Shown piece after piece: positions 44,027 through 53,905 of a stretch of 64,000 nucleotides of DNA. The stretch is from Nocardiopsis listeri NBRC 13360. GTDB lineage: Bacteria; Actinomycetota; Actinomycetes; Streptosporangiales; Streptosporangiaceae. The notes under the pieces are model-generated. The model was not told where the DNA came from, made no database searches, and was given only the letters and a program-made list of their open reading frames with translations. The stretch is taken from contig NZ_BCSH01000048.1 in the NCBI RefSeq assembly GCF_001570765.1, forward strand, positions 1 through 64,000, written 5' to 3'. The translations under genes and the position numbers were made by a program. Each line of letters starts with the position of its first letter. Position 1 is the first letter of the stretch.

Positions 44027-45565
44027 ATGAGTTGGACCGACTACTCGCAGAACGTGCGCATCCGTGACCTGGAGGAGAGTCTCGACAGCGCACACTCACA
44101 GATGGCCCGCGAGCGCAGCCGCATGCGCTCGGAGCTGGGGCGGCTCAAGGGCGGCCTGGAACAACGACTGGATCGGGTCTCCGCCACCCTGGACGCCTTC
44201 ATCGAACTCAGCGACCTGCGCGTCACCCTCACCATGTTCGACGGTGCCGCCATCACCCGGCACCGCACCCTGCAGATGATCGACGGCGCCGTACCAGGAA
44301 GCCTCGAACTCGACGACGTGCCCGGCTATTGGCTGGTGCCGGCGGCCCGAGGCCTGCACTGCCTGCTCGTGGGCGACCTCGCCCGGGCTCGGATCCGCTT
44401 CGACGAGGCCGCCGCGATAGACGCCGAGCGCGCCCGCAGCTTCAGCGCCCTGGCCGCCGCGCTCACCAGCGCCGAACACGGCCGTGCCCTCGGTGAGAAC
44501 ACGGCCGCCGACCTCCTCCCCCACCTCCCGGTACCGGGCACCCGGCTCACCCGCGGCCAGCGCGCCCTGTGGTTGCTGAGCGCCGACGGTTCACTGGGTG
44601 AGGACGCCCGCGAACGCCTGCTGTTGTCCAGCCTGCGCCACTGGTCGGCCGAGGGTGTCCAAGCCCCGAAGGTGGAGGCCTGGTTCACGACCGCGCCCTC
44701 CGGCCGCGGACCCCGATCCGAAAGCGGGCTCGCCGCGCGCGCCGAGGCGGCCCGCCGCCTGTCCGAGGTGCGCGAACGTGTCGCCCGCGTCACCACGCTC
44801 AGCGGTGAGGGCGGCCCCACCGAGGTGCTCGCGCCGGACCAGGACAGCGCCGACTTCCTCCTGCAGACCCTGCGCCTATTGGTGGAGGAGGGCAGTCCGG
44901 AGGAGGCACCCCTGCTCGCCGAGGCCAACCGACTGCGCGCGGTGATCGAGGGCTCCGGCGAGGAGATCGTCCTGCCCTCCTGGGGCGAGAACGTCGAGGA
45001 GGTCGGTACGCTGCTCCAGCGCGACCTGGTCTCCGAGAAGGCGCCCCCGCACCGTCGGACCTTCGCCCTGGTGTTGCAACGCGGCGCCGTGCTGGAGGGA
45101 GCCGAGGAGCTGGCGGCCCGGGCCACCGAGCCGGCGCCCGACCGGACCAGTGTGACGCTGCGGGGCACCTCCGTCACCATCACCGCCTCCGGCGCGGACC
45201 GCGGACAGCTGGAGCAGGCCAGGAAGAAGGCCGAGGTCGCGGCCACCCCCGGCAACGACTCCCGCAGCATGTTGTGGATCGCGATGGCCACGGCCGGCGT
45301 GCTACTGGTCCTGTCCCTGCTGACGATGCACGGTTTCCTGTGGTTCCTGACCCTGGTCGCTCTGGGCGGCATCGGGCTGGCCTACCACTCCACCACCAAG
45401 GAACGGGAGAACACCGCGCAGGTCCGCTCCCATGAGTTGCGCCGGATCGACGAGCGGGTCGAGAAGGCGGTCCGGGAGTGGCGCGAAAGCCAGGCCGAGG
45501 CCGAGCGGAACCGGGTCCTGGCCGGTGATGACCTCAAGGAGATCCACCGCCTGCTCAACCCGTGA
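44027..45565 (+). CDS. Uncharacterised coiled-coil membrane protein
   Basis: 512 aa, not recognised. Residues about 10-55 form a coiled coil (RIRDLEESLDSAHSQMARER onward). A helical repeat-like region follows (LARARIRFDEAAAIDAERAR). Two closely spaced membrane helices lie at about 415-432 and 436-450, and the C-terminus is a charged helix. The layout suggests a membrane-anchored cytoplasmic scaffold. ATG at 44027 follows AGGGCGAAGG. Confidence 0.65.
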   Translation: MSWTDYSQNVRIRDLEESLDSAHSQMARERSRMRSELGRLKGGLEQRLDRVSATLDAFIELSDLRVTLTMFDGAAITRHRTLQMIDGAVPGSLELDDVPGYWLVPAARGLHCLLVGDLARARIRFDEAAAIDAERARSFSALAAALTSAEHGRALGENTAADLLPHLPVPGTRLTRGQRALWLLSADGSLGEDARERLLLSSLRHWSAEGVQAPKVEAWFTTAPSGRGPRSESGLAARAEAARRLSEVRERVARVTTLSGEGGPTEVLAPDQDSADFLLQTLRLLVEEGSPEEAPLLAEANRLRAVIEGSGEEIVLPSWGENVEEVGTLLQRDLVSEKAPPHRRTFALVLQRGAVLEGAEELAARATEPAPDRTSVTLRGTSVTITASGADRGQLEQARKKAEVAATPGNDSRSMLWIAMATAGVLLVLSLLTMHGFLWFLTLVALGGIGLAYHSTTKERENTAQVRSHELRRIDERVEKAVREWRESQAEAERNRVLAGDDLKEIHRLLNP

Positions 45566-45581
45566 GGGTGTCCTCCGTCCC

Positions 45582-46637
45582 CTACAACCAGCCGTTGCGC
45601 CGGAAGATCAGGTACAGGACGAGACCGACCATGGCCATGGCGGCCAAGGTCAGCGGCCAGGTGAACAACCAGTGGAAACCAGGCTGGGGGGCGATGTTCA
45701 TCCCGTAGACCGAGGAGATGAGCGTGGGCACCACCAGGATGCCGCCCCAAGAGGAGACCTTCCTCATCACCTCGTTCTGGGCCTGGTCCACGAGACTGCT
45801 CTCCACCGCCATGATGTCCTGCAAGAGTTGACGGAAGCCGTCCACGCGTTCGCGGATGGCGGCCACGTGGTCGGCGACGTCGCGCAGGTAGGTGATCAGG
45901 CCACCTCGCGTTTCCCTCTTCGCCCGCCCCCAACGCTCGCCGAGTTCGTCCAGGACCTCGCCGAGCGGGTCCACGGCCCGTTGCAGGATGATGACCTCGC
46001 GCATCAGGCGGTAGATACGCCGTGAGACACCCTTCTCCTCGCTGAAGACCTGGTTCTCCACCTCGTCCACGTCCTCCTGCAGACCGGCGACCGCGGGCGC
46101 GTAGTCGTCGACCACCCGGTCCAGGACGGCGTAGACGATCCCGAGCGCGCCCCGCTCTCTCAGGTCCGCGTGTTCGGTCAGGCGGGCGCGGATCCGCTCC
46201 AGGTCCGGCCCGACCCCTTGGCGGATCGTGACCACCAGGGAGTGGGCGCCGAAGACATGGAGTTCACCGACCTGCAATCTCTCTTGGTCCTCGTCGTAGA
46301 CCGTCGGGCGCAGGGCCATGAACAGGGTGTCTCCGTAGGTCTCGATCTTGGGCCGTTGGTGGGCCACTATCGCGTCCTCCACCGCCAGGTGGGGCAGGTC
46401 GAAGTGGTCGGCGACCTCCTCCACCTGATCGCGATTGGGTTCGGTCAACGCGACCCAGGCCACGGTGGTGGGGTCCGCGGCGATCGCCTCGTCGACCTCG
46501 GTGAAACCGTCGACCTCCCGTGTGGGCTCCCCCTCCCGGTACAGGAGGATCCGGCGTTCCCCGGACGGCGCGTGGGCGGGCAGGACGGCGTCCTGCCTGC
46601 CCAGGGCCATGATGCGCTCGGGCGCGGATTCGGTCAT
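45582..46637 (-). CDS. corA: CorA-family magnesium/cobalt channel
   Basis: 351 aa. A large N-terminal cytoplasmic funnel domain is followed by two C-terminal membrane helices, the first preceded by VVPTLISSVYGMNIAPQPG containing the selectivity-loop GMN motif (about residues 303-305). ATG at 46637 has AGGAGG 7 nt upstream. It converges on the coiled-coil gene with 16 bp between stops. Confidence 0.9.
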   Translation of the reverse strand: MTESAPERIMALGRQDAVLPAHAPSGERRILLYREGEPTREVDGFTEVDEAIAADPTTVAWVALTEPNRDQVEEVADHFDLPHLAVEDAIVAHQRPKIETYGDTLFMALRPTVYDEDQERLQVGELHVFGAHSLVVTIRQGVGPDLERIRARLTEHADLRERGALGIVYAVLDRVVDDYAPAVAGLQEDVDEVENQVFSEEKGVSRRIYRLMREVIILQRAVDPLGEVLDELGERWGRAKRETRGGLITYLRDVADHVAAIRERVDGFRQLLQDIMAVESSLVDQAQNEVMRKVSSWGGILVVPTLISSVYGMNIAPQPGFHWLFTWPLTLAAMAMVGLVLYLIFRRNGWL

Positions 46638-46714
46638 GGGTCGGCCTCCTTCGGTTCTCCCCACGCCCGATCCTGGCCAAGGCGGGGACCTTCGGCCAGG
46701 AGGACACGCTCTGA

Positions 46715-47362
46715 TCAGTCGCCGATCCCGGAAGCCCGGACGGTGATGTTGAGCCGTCCCCGAAGGCCGAGCGCGGGATCGGCGGTGCCGGGGCGCACCC
46801 GGGGCACGCCGTGGTAGGCCATCCTGGAGGGACCACCGAAGACGAACAGGTCGCCGCTGCGCAGTTCGACGTCGGTGTAGGGCCGGTTGCGACTCTCGGT
46901 GTTGCCGAAGCGGAACACGCAGGTGTCGCCGAGGCTGGCCGACACCACGGGGGCGCGGGAGAGTTCGTCGCGGTCCTGGTGCATGCCCATGCGGGCGTCG
47001 GCGTCGTAGAAGTTGACCAGCGCGACGTCGTAGGGGTCGCCCTCGTGGGGCGCTCCGTAGGCCTCTCCGACCGCGCTTTCGGCCAGGTCGCCCAGCAGGG
47101 CGGGGAAGGGCCGAACGGAGGTCCCGTCGGGCAGGGATCGGCTGTAGGAATACGGTTTCCAGTGCCACCCCAACGAGACCATCGCAACACTCATCATCCC
47201 GCCGCGCGGCATGACGTGCCGTCGCATCCCGGCGGGTCCGCGCGACCACTCCCGGCAGCGTTCGAGTAGTTCGCGTTGGGAGTCCAGGGGGATCCTGCCG
47301 GGCAGGTGGACCGCTCCGGGCGCCACGTGCACCGGTGGGGAACCGAACAGGGCGTCGTCCAT
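46715..47362 (-). CDS. alkB: AlkB-like 2-oxoglutarate/Fe(II) DNA repair dioxygenase
   Basis: Removes alkyl groups from nucleobases by oxidation. 215 aa, against 216 in Escherichia coli. Iron ligands are seen in MGMHQDRDE (about 127-135; HxD) and MAYHGVPRV (about 183), and the 2-oxoglutarate motif RLNITVRAS near the C-terminus. Start is ATG at 47362; an ATG 9 nt upstream is equally possible, as neither has a strong ribosome site. Confidence 0.85.
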   Translation of the reverse strand: MDDALFGSPPVHVAPGAVHLPGRIPLDSQRELLERCREWSRGPAGMRRHVMPRGGMMSVAMVSLGWHWKPYSYSRSLPDGTSVRPFPALLGDLAESAVGEAYGAPHEGDPYDVALVNFYDADARMGMHQDRDELSRAPVVSASLGDTCVFRFGNTESRNRPYTDVELRSGDLFVFGGPSRMAYHGVPRVRPGTADPALGLRGRLNITVRASGIGD

Positions 47363-47410
47363 GGACCCCATTGTGCCCCGTGCGGGCAGGCCTCGCACGG
47401 GGCGTCGGGT

Positions 47411-49213
47411 TCAGCGTCGGACGAGGTCGCGGATGTTGACGATCAACAGCACCACGACGATGAGGCCGATGGGGACGGTGACGGCGATGCGCCAGTCGGC
47501 GACGAAGGCCATCACCACCCCCAGTAGGACCGCGGTGACCACGATCAGGGCGGCCACCCCGGTGAGGTACTGGACGAACCTGCGGCGGGCCACGGAGTCG
47601 ATGGCGGCGAACAACAGCACGACGCCGAGCATCGCCCACAGGGTCATCTGACCGTCGAGCAGGAACAGGGTCAGCGCCAGCGAGATCAGCAACAGCGGGG
47701 TGCTCAGGGCCACCCACAGGTACAGGAAGCGGGTGCTCTGCTGCTCTCCCGAGGCGTAGGGCATGTGCGGGGCCTTGAGGTGCCCGGTCGGCGTGGGCAC
47801 CAGCGGGATGGCGCTTTCCAGGGCACGCAGGTGGGTGTCGCGTTCGTCCGCGGTCAGGACACGCTTTTCGTAGACCTCCGCGAGTTCCTCCTCCAGGTCC
47901 TCGATTCGCTCCTGGTACTCGTGGGAGAGGGCGCGGGACTGGGCTTCGCGGCGCAGGACCAGGCGCGCGGACTCCAGCCGGCGCAGTTCGTCACGGCGAC
48001 GAAGGATGTCGGCGTCGTGGGCGCGCACCTTCCCCTCCAGGGTCCGCACATGGGCGCGCAGTTCGGCGCGGGCGGCGGACTCGGTGGGAGCGACCTTCTG
48101 CAGCCCCACCCAGGCCAGGGGGTCGGCCCAGGAGCGGCGGATGGTGCCGTCACGTTCGTAGCGGGGCCCGCTGGGGGCGCGCTCGCCGTCGAAGAAGTCG
48201 CCGGTGTCGCGCCCCCACAGGCCGCGGAAACCCTTGACCCAGGAGGTCTCGTCGTCGATGAGGACGGCGTTCCACTCCCGATCCCCGCCGGGGCCCAGAC
48301 GTTCGCCGTCACCGCGGGCGTAGTCGACGAAGGGCACTCCGATGCCGTGCCGGTTGATGGCGCTGTCGGCTCGGAAGAGGCGGCTGGTGAATCGTCGCCA
48401 GAATCGGACCAGGCCGCGCAGGATCGCCGGGTCGACCTGGATGAGGTAGTCGCCGGGCAGCATCTGGTGGGAGTGGGAGCCCGCGCCGACGTAGACCATC
48501 GGGTGGTCGCCATCCCGGTGCAGGTCCGGGTCCTGCCAGGATCGGCGCAGATCGTCACCGTGGTACTCGTGCGAGGAGGCACCGATCCAGACCGGCCTGG
48601 TGGTGCCGTCGGGGTTCTCCACGACGTAGACGGTGACGCGTTCCCAGTCGGCCTCGTGGTCGTTGACCCCGCCGTAGATGGTGCGCCAGTCGTTCATCGC
48701 GTAGAAGAACCAGTACTGGAGGATGGTGTAGCCGCCCTCGCGGGTGACGCGCCCGTAATAGGTGGCGCCCCCGTTGTCGACCCGCTCGCGGAATCGGGTG
48801 ACCGCAGCGAAGGTGACACCGCCGGGGACCGCGCCGCGGATGAGCAGGGACAGCTTCATCAGGATGTCGAGGACGCGGCCGAGCACGCCCACGGCGGCCA
48901 GGCGACCGCTCTTGGGGATGACCGAGCGCGCGACGCCCTTGAACCGGCGGGCCTCCTCACGCAGGGTCTCCTCTTGGACGAAGCGCAGGTGCTTGTGCCG
49001 GCGCGGCCATTCCTCCTCGGCCTGCGCGAGGCGATCGAGGGTGAGCTCTCCGACGGGGACGATGACGCTCTCGCGTCCGCCGGGTTCCTCGATCCAGAGG
49101 CTGCAGTTGCGGACGTAGGCGTCCACGTCGGTGGGGAAGAAGAGTTCGCCCTTGGTGCACACGAGCACCGGTTCGTGGGCGCGCAGGAGTTCGAGGTCAG
49201 ATGTCACGGCCAT
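47411..49213 (-). CDS. Vps62-like membrane protein with coiled coil
   Basis: 600 aa. The middle region resembles the Vps62/DUF946 fold: LQYWFFYAMNDW (about 166-177), DHEADWERVTVYVV (about 186-199) and VGAGSHSHQMLPG (about 247-259). It is followed by a long coiled coil (about 375-470) and four C-terminal membrane helices. The function of this combination is unknown. ATG at 49213 is used; an ATG at 49273 is in frame. No ribosome site is seen, and TAGCTT about 11 nt upstream hints at a leaderless transcript. Confidence 0.6.
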   Translation of the reverse strand: MAVTSDLELLRAHEPVLVCTKGELFFPTDVDAYVRNCSLWIEEPGGRESVIVPVGELTLDRLAQAEEEWPRRHKHLRFVQEETLREEARRFKGVARSVIPKSGRLAAVGVLGRVLDILMKLSLLIRGAVPGGVTFAAVTRFRERVDNGGATYYGRVTREGGYTILQYWFFYAMNDWRTIYGGVNDHEADWERVTVYVVENPDGTTRPVWIGASSHEYHGDDLRRSWQDPDLHRDGDHPMVYVGAGSHSHQMLPGDYLIQVDPAILRGLVRFWRRFTSRLFRADSAINRHGIGVPFVDYARGDGERLGPGGDREWNAVLIDDETSWVKGFRGLWGRDTGDFFDGERAPSGPRYERDGTIRRSWADPLAWVGLQKVAPTESAARAELRAHVRTLEGKVRAHDADILRRRDELRRLESARLVLRREAQSRALSHEYQERIEDLEEELAEVYEKRVLTADERDTHLRALESAIPLVPTPTGHLKAPHMPYASGEQQSTRFLYLWVALSTPLLLISLALTLFLLDGQMTLWAMLGVVLLFAAIDSVARRRFVQYLTGVAALIVVTAVLLGVVMAFVADWRIAVTVPIGLIVVVLLIVNIRDLVRR

Positions 49214-49366
49214 GATTGGCACCAAGCTAGTGCATTCGGCGGTGTGGCCGTGCTTTCCGTGGACGTGGCACACGTCATGACGCCGTTGGTTTCCCTTCGG
49301 AAATCACTTTCCAGCATGGAAAGTGAATGCCAACATGGAAACTTGACGGCCACGGGAGGCGTGCAC

Positions 49367-49560
49367 GTGCGCGGGGAAGACGCCTGGGACGCACTGGAAC
49401 AGGCCACGGACATGAACAAGAGGGTCCGCCCCATGGGCGGTCGGTAGGCGTTCTATGGAATCGCCTTCGGACTGACGGGTCTGGGGCCGGTATCGACCTT
49501 GGGCGTCACCGACTCCGCCGTCGGATTGATCGCCCTGCGTCATAGCAGGAGCACGAAGCG
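49367..49560 (+). pseudogene. Remnant of a small membrane-protein gene, in-frame TAG
   Basis: From GTG 49367, with GGGAGG 7 nt upstream, the frame reads RGEDAWDALEQATDMNKR then hits TAG at 49445-49447. The same frame continues as AFYGIAFGLTGLGPVSTLGV then GLIALRHSRSTKRT, which looks like a membrane helix and basic tail. The gene is probably dead or, less likely, read through. Confidence 0.45.
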
Positions 49561-49863
49561 AACCATCCACGCGTTCGGCTGGACGAGGTCATCCACTCCC
49601 CCGTCCGCTTATCCGTCGTGGCCGCACTGGTCTCGGCCGACACCATCGAGTTCCGCGTCCTGCGCGACCTGGTGGAGGTCAGCGACTCGGTGCTGTCCAA
49701 GCAGACCTCCACCTTCGAGGACGCCGGGTACGTGGCGGTGAGCAAGTTCCGAGTGGGATGACGTACCCGCACCTCGCTCACGTTGACCTCCCAGGGACGC
49801 AAGGCCTTCGACGAACACGTGCGGGCGCTGCGCGACATCGCCGACGGGGTGTCGGTCCCCTCG
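49561..49863 (+). pseudogene. Remnant of a winged-helix (HTH_34/MarR-like) regulator, in-frame TGA
   Basis: The frame beginning NHPRVRLDEVIHSPVRLSVV and continuing EFRVLRDLVEVSDSVLSKQT then FEDAGYVAV is a typical one-domain winged-helix regulator. It meets TGA at 49759-49761 after KFRVG. The same frame then gives RTRTSLTLTSQGRKAFDEHV, the expected second half. A TAG precedes it and no ATG, GTG or TTG is suitably placed. A single C to T change from CGA would explain the stop. Confidence 0.7.
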
Positions 49864-49886
49864 CCCACGGACGATCGAGAAGGCGA

Positions 49887-50930
49887 TCAGGCCGCGGTGA
49901 CCCCGCGCACCGGCGCCCGGTCCTCGAACCCCTCGGGGTCGAGGACCTCGGCGTGTGCGGGGGTGTGCGGTCCGGGGGCGCCGTCCTTCGTCCCCGGACC
50001 CGTTCGAACGTGGCGCTCGCGCACCACCTTCTTCTCTGGGACGGCCGGCCCGGAACCACGGTCCCCGCGCGCCGCCCCGATACCGGCGATCACCACCAGT
50101 CCCATTCCCACCAGCTGGACGGTGACCGGGGCCTGGCCGATGACGATCATGCCCATCACCAGGGCCACGGCCGGCTCCAGGCTGGAGAAGGTGCTGTAAC
50201 CGGTCCGGCTCATCCGTTGCAGGGCGATCATCTCCAGCAGGAACGGCACCATCGGGAACAGCAGGGCGATGAGCAGGGTGAACCCGATCAGCTCGAGGTT
50301 CGGTTCGGCGATCACGGCCGGGGCGCCCAGCGGTGCGGTGACCAGCGCGCCCACCGCCATCGACAAGGTCAGCCCGTGGACGGCGCCGAAGCCCGCGCCG
50401 ACCTTCTGGGTGAGGACGATGTAGCCGATCACGCAGACCGCGCCCGCGAGCGCGAAACCGACACCGGCCAGATCGAGGTCGCCGTGCCAGGGGCGGGTCA
50501 GGCACACCACGCCCACGACGGCGGCGACGATCCACACGAGTTCGCGACGGCGGCGCATCGCGGCCACGGCCACCACGAGGGTTCCGAGGAACTCGATGGA
50601 GGTGGCGGTGCCGAGCTCGATCCGCGCCGTCGCCTCGGAGTAGAACATCATCATCCCCGCACTCGCTGTGCCCAGGATCACCACGGCACCCAGCTCACGC
50701 CTGGTCGCCGCGCGCACGGCCCGCCACAGAGGGCGACCACCGATCGCCAGCAGCAGCACCGCGGCCCAGCTGAGGCGGAGCCAGGTGACCGTGGCGGGCC
50801 CGGCGTGCTCGAACGCGGTGACGGCGAGCGCGCTGCCGGTGTGCAGCGTGAACATGCCGATGAGCAGCATCAGCGGCGCCGGGACCCGGAAACGGGCAGG
50901 GCTGAATGAGGGGAGGAATGAGCGGATCAC
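49887..50930 (-). CDS. EamA-family exporter (RhtA-like)
   Basis: 347 aa with ten predicted helices in two EamA repeats, for example LLIGMFTLHTGSALAVTAFE then AVVILGTASAGMMMFYSEAT and TGYSTFSSLEPAVALVMG. RhtA relatives export threonine and homoserine, but substrate cannot be read from sequence. GTG at 50930 is preferred because the membrane part then begins as in relatives; GTG at 50966 is the longer option. A basic 50-residue tail follows the last helix. It is divergent from a LysR gene, its likely regulator. Confidence 0.82.
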   Translation of the reverse strand: MIRSFLPSFSPARFRVPAPLMLLIGMFTLHTGSALAVTAFEHAGPATVTWLRLSWAAVLLLAIGGRPLWRAVRAATRRELGAVVILGTASAGMMMFYSEATARIELGTATSIEFLGTLVVAVAAMRRRRELVWIVAAVVGVVCLTRPWHGDLDLAGVGFALAGAVCVIGYIVLTQKVGAGFGAVHGLTLSMAVGALVTAPLGAPAVIAEPNLELIGFTLLIALLFPMVPFLLEMIALQRMSRTGYSTFSSLEPAVALVMGMIVIGQAPVTVQLVGMGLVVIAGIGAARGDRGSGPAVPEKKVVRERHVRTGPGTKDGAPGPHTPAHAEVLDPEGFEDRAPVRGVTAA

Positions 50931-51001
50931 CCGACCATTCGATCCAAACCCTTCGTTTCTGTCCACGAACTCATGGTTGATGGACCATGTAGTTTCGGTG
51001 G

Positions 51002-51937
51002 ATGGATTTCACACGCCTGCGCCTCCTCGTGGAACTGGACCGGCTCGGCACCATGGCGGCCGTGTCCGAGGTCACAGGCATGAGTACCTCGGCGGTCTCC
51101 AAGCACCTCGCCGTTCTGGAGAAGGAGGCGGGGGTGGACCTGCTCGCCCCCGACGGTCGCCGGGTGCGGCTCACCCCGGCCGGGCGCAGGCTCACCGAAC
51201 ACGCGGTGCACATCCTCTCCCGAGTGGAGGCGGCCCGGGCCGAATTCGATGGTGAGGGCGAGCCGGTGGGCCGCGTCGACCTGGTCATGTACACCTCGGC
51301 GGCGCCGATCGTGCTGCCCGCGCTACGCCGGTTGAGCCGCGATCACCCGGGGATCGACATCCACCTGACCGAGTACGAATCGGAGCAGGCGCTGGCGCTG
51401 TTGCAGGACGGAGAGGCCGATCTGGGGGTGGTGTACCAGTACAGCCTTCTCCCCCGACGTTTCCCGGGGACGCTGACGGTGCACCCGGTGGGAACCGAGG
51501 GGCTGCTGTTGTCCCAGTCCTCTCTTGGGGCGGACAGCCGCACCCTCACCCGGCGACGCCTGCGCGAGCTGGCCGACGCGGCCTGGATCGCAAGCCCCTA
51601 CCGGGGAGACGAGGAGGCCCTGGTGCACCGGATGTGCGCCGACGCGGGGTTCACTCCGCGGATCGTGCACCGGATCGACACCCTGGAGCTGTTCGAGGAG
51701 CTGGTGGCCACCGGGCTGGGCGTGGGCGTGGTGCCCCGATTGTCGACGGCCACCCGGCGCGGGGTGGCCCATGCGCCCCTCGGTGAGTTGGGCGGGGTGC
51801 GGCAGGTGTACCTGGCCGGACGTACCGGCGTCTGGTCCTGGCGACCGATCCGGGTGGTCGCCGCCTATCTGCACCAGTCCGCCCAAGACGTACTCGACGA
51901 CGTTCCACCGTTGCCGTGGGCCACGAAGCCGGAGTGA
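51002..51937 (+). CDS. LysR-family regulator (divergent from EamA exporter)
   Basis: 311 aa. N-terminal winged helix (MDFTRLRLLVELDRLGTMAA then MSTSAVSKHLAVLEKEAG) and a substrate-binding domain (YESEQALALLQDGEADLGVV, GLGVGVVPRLS). The start lies 71 bp from the exporter start on the opposite strand, the classical LysR arrangement. Confidence 0.88.
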   Translation: MDFTRLRLLVELDRLGTMAAVSEVTGMSTSAVSKHLAVLEKEAGVDLLAPDGRRVRLTPAGRRLTEHAVHILSRVEAARAEFDGEGEPVGRVDLVMYTSAAPIVLPALRRLSRDHPGIDIHLTEYESEQALALLQDGEADLGVVYQYSLLPRRFPGTLTVHPVGTEGLLLSQSSLGADSRTLTRRRLRELADAAWIASPYRGDEEALVHRMCADAGFTPRIVHRIDTLELFEELVATGLGVGVVPRLSTATRRGVAHAPLGELGGVRQVYLAGRTGVWSWRPIRVVAAYLHQSAQDVLDDVPPLPWATKPE

Positions 51938-51971
51938 TCGCGAAGATCGGGGAAGAGATGAACCCGCCGGT

Positions 51972-52901
51972 TCAGCCCGCGATCGCGAAGGGGCCCACCG
52001 AGGGCACCGGTACCTTGCTCGCGGCCTCGCGGACCGCGGAGAGCAGGGGTTCGGGGGTGGCTCCGGCCCGGGAGAGCACGATGATGTGCCGGCGTGCGGT
52101 CTCGCGCACCCCGCGCACGACGATCTGTGGGTGGTTGAGGCCGGTCCAGGCCAGTCGGGGCATCAGGGCGACGCCCAGGCCCGCCTGGATCATGGAGAAG
52201 ACTGCGCTGAAGTCGTCGACGGTGTGCACCACGTGCGGCTGGAAGCCGGCCTGGTTGGCGGCCGCGGTCACGCAGGCGTGCCAGGCCGTACCCGGTGCGG
52301 ACAGGATCCAGCCCTCGTCGGCCAGGTCGTCGGCCAGGTGGAGACTGGTGCGGGTGGCCAGGGGGTGTTGGTAGGGCAGGATCGCGTCGAAGAGCTCGAC
52401 CATCACGCGGTCGGTGCGAAAGTCCGGGTCCCCGGCGGACGGCAGGTGGCTGGAGGACATGGTGACGGCCACGTCCAGGCGGCCCGACCGCACCATCTCG
52501 GCGCTCTCCTCGGGCTCGGCCTGAACGACCTCGAAGCTCCATCCGGGGTGGCTGTCACGCAGCCGGGCCAGTGCGGGCGCCACCAGATCGCTGATGGCGG
52601 TGGAGAAGGAGCCGACGCGAACGACACCGCGGTCCCCGGCGGAGTACTCGGCGAGGTCGGCGGTGGCGCGTTCCATCTCCGCGAAGATCACGTGCGCACG
52701 TTCGAGCAGCACGCGCGCGGCCCCGGTGAGCAGGAAGCGCCGGCCCTGGCGTTCCACCATCGGGACGCCGGTCTCCTTGGCCAGGGCGGCCAACTGCTGG
52801 GAGACGGCCGAAGGTGTGACGCTGAGCGCCTCCGCGGTGGCGGCCACCGTGCGGTGGTGGTCGAGGGCCTGGAGGAGCTGCAAACGTCGGACATCGATCA
52901 T
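51972..52901 (-). CDS. LysR-family regulator
   Basis: 309 aa. HTH: HHRTVAATAEALSVTPSAVS; effector domain: EPEESAEMVRSGRLDVAVTM and GLGVALMPRLAWTGL. It converges on the other LysR gene with 34 bp between stops. Targets unknown. The 295 bp upstream of it hold no gene other than the promoter region of the acetyltransferase. Confidence 0.88.
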   Translation of the reverse strand: MIDVRRLQLLQALDHHRTVAATAEALSVTPSAVSQQLAALAKETGVPMVERQGRRFLLTGAARVLLERAHVIFAEMERATADLAEYSAGDRGVVRVGSFSTAISDLVAPALARLRDSHPGWSFEVVQAEPEESAEMVRSGRLDVAVTMSSSHLPSAGDPDFRTDRVMVELFDAILPYQHPLATRTSLHLADDLADEGWILSAPGTAWHACVTAAANQAGFQPHVVHTVDDFSAVFSMIQAGLGVALMPRLAWTGLNHPQIVVRGVRETARRHIIVLSRAGATPEPLLSAVREAASKVPVPSVGPFAIAG

Positions 52902-53196
52902 GAACCCAATTTATGGCAGAGCCCTAAGGTTTCGATGTGATTTCGATCCGATCATGGGTTCTTTGCGGGTGATTCGCTGCACACGACACCACCGAACACG
53001 CCACACTCCCAGCACCTCCCCGAGCGAAAGATTCGCACTTTTTCTCTACTAGTGATGCCGTGCGTGGTTTTCCCCGTGTCGGACCTTCCCCTTCCGTTAC
53101 CGGCACGTACAGTCAGACTCACAGCTCAACCACGAATCCGCACCGGGCGGCTTCCAGGGTTCCAGTGCCCAAGCTGGTGGAACGGGTGAGAAGAAA

Positions 53197-53754
53197 ATGC
53201 AAACTTCGCTGATGACCAAACCTCGACCGAACAACATCGGTGTTCTCGGTTTTCGCTACCTCGGTGCCCACGAGGTGGAGGAGCTCGCGGACCTGTGGGG
53301 CGCCCTCCACCAGCAGCACACGGTGACCGCCCCACACCTCGAGGACATCATCAGCGCCGTGAGCCTGGACGAGTCCTGGCGTCGGCGTCGCGCCCAGTAC
53401 CTGTCCTGGATGTCCGATCCCGACACCATGGCGATCCTCGCCGAGAACGAGGGCGACCTGGCCGGGTACGCGATGGTGACCCTCCGCGAGAACACGCAGG
53501 GCAGCTGGGACCGGGGCGAGCAGGTCGCGGTCGTGCAGACCTTCGCCATCGACCCCGAGTACACCGGCACCGGGGTGGGTTCCAAGCTTTTGGAAGAAGT
53601 CCGCCGGCAGCTGGCCGCCATGAACGTGCGGGACATCGAGTTCTCCGCGATGGCCACCGCCTCCGAGGACATCCGTTTCCTGGAGCAGGAGGGTTTTCGG
53701 CCCTTCGTCACCACCATGGTGTGTCGCGTCGACGGCTTCGGCGCCCACGACTGA
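53197..53754 (+). CDS. GNAT-family N-acetyltransferase
   Basis: 185 aa. The acetyl-CoA binding motif is VVQTFAIDPEYTGTGVGSKLLEEV (about residues 110-133), in which the usual Q/R-x-x-G-x-G/A is TGTGVGS. The rest of the fold is present (EGDLAGYAMV; FLEQEGFRPF). GAGAAG precedes the ATG. Substrate unknown. Confidence 0.85.
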   Translation: MQTSLMTKPRPNNIGVLGFRYLGAHEVEELADLWGALHQQHTVTAPHLEDIISAVSLDESWRRRRAQYLSWMSDPDTMAILAENEGDLAGYAMVTLRENTQGSWDRGEQVAVVQTFAIDPEYTGTGVGSKLLEEVRRQLAAMNVRDIEFSAMATASEDIRFLEQEGFRPFVTTMVCRVDGFGAHD

Positions 53755-53905
53755 CCAGAGGTCACCCGGCCGATCCGCCCTTCGGGTCGGCCACTCGAAC
53801 CGGCCCCCGCGCGGTCATACCCACGTCCCGCGCGGGGGCTTCCCCGTGCCGGACGCCGGCGACACACCTCGGCGACTCGAAGGTCGAAGACGCTACGCTC
53901 GCCCC

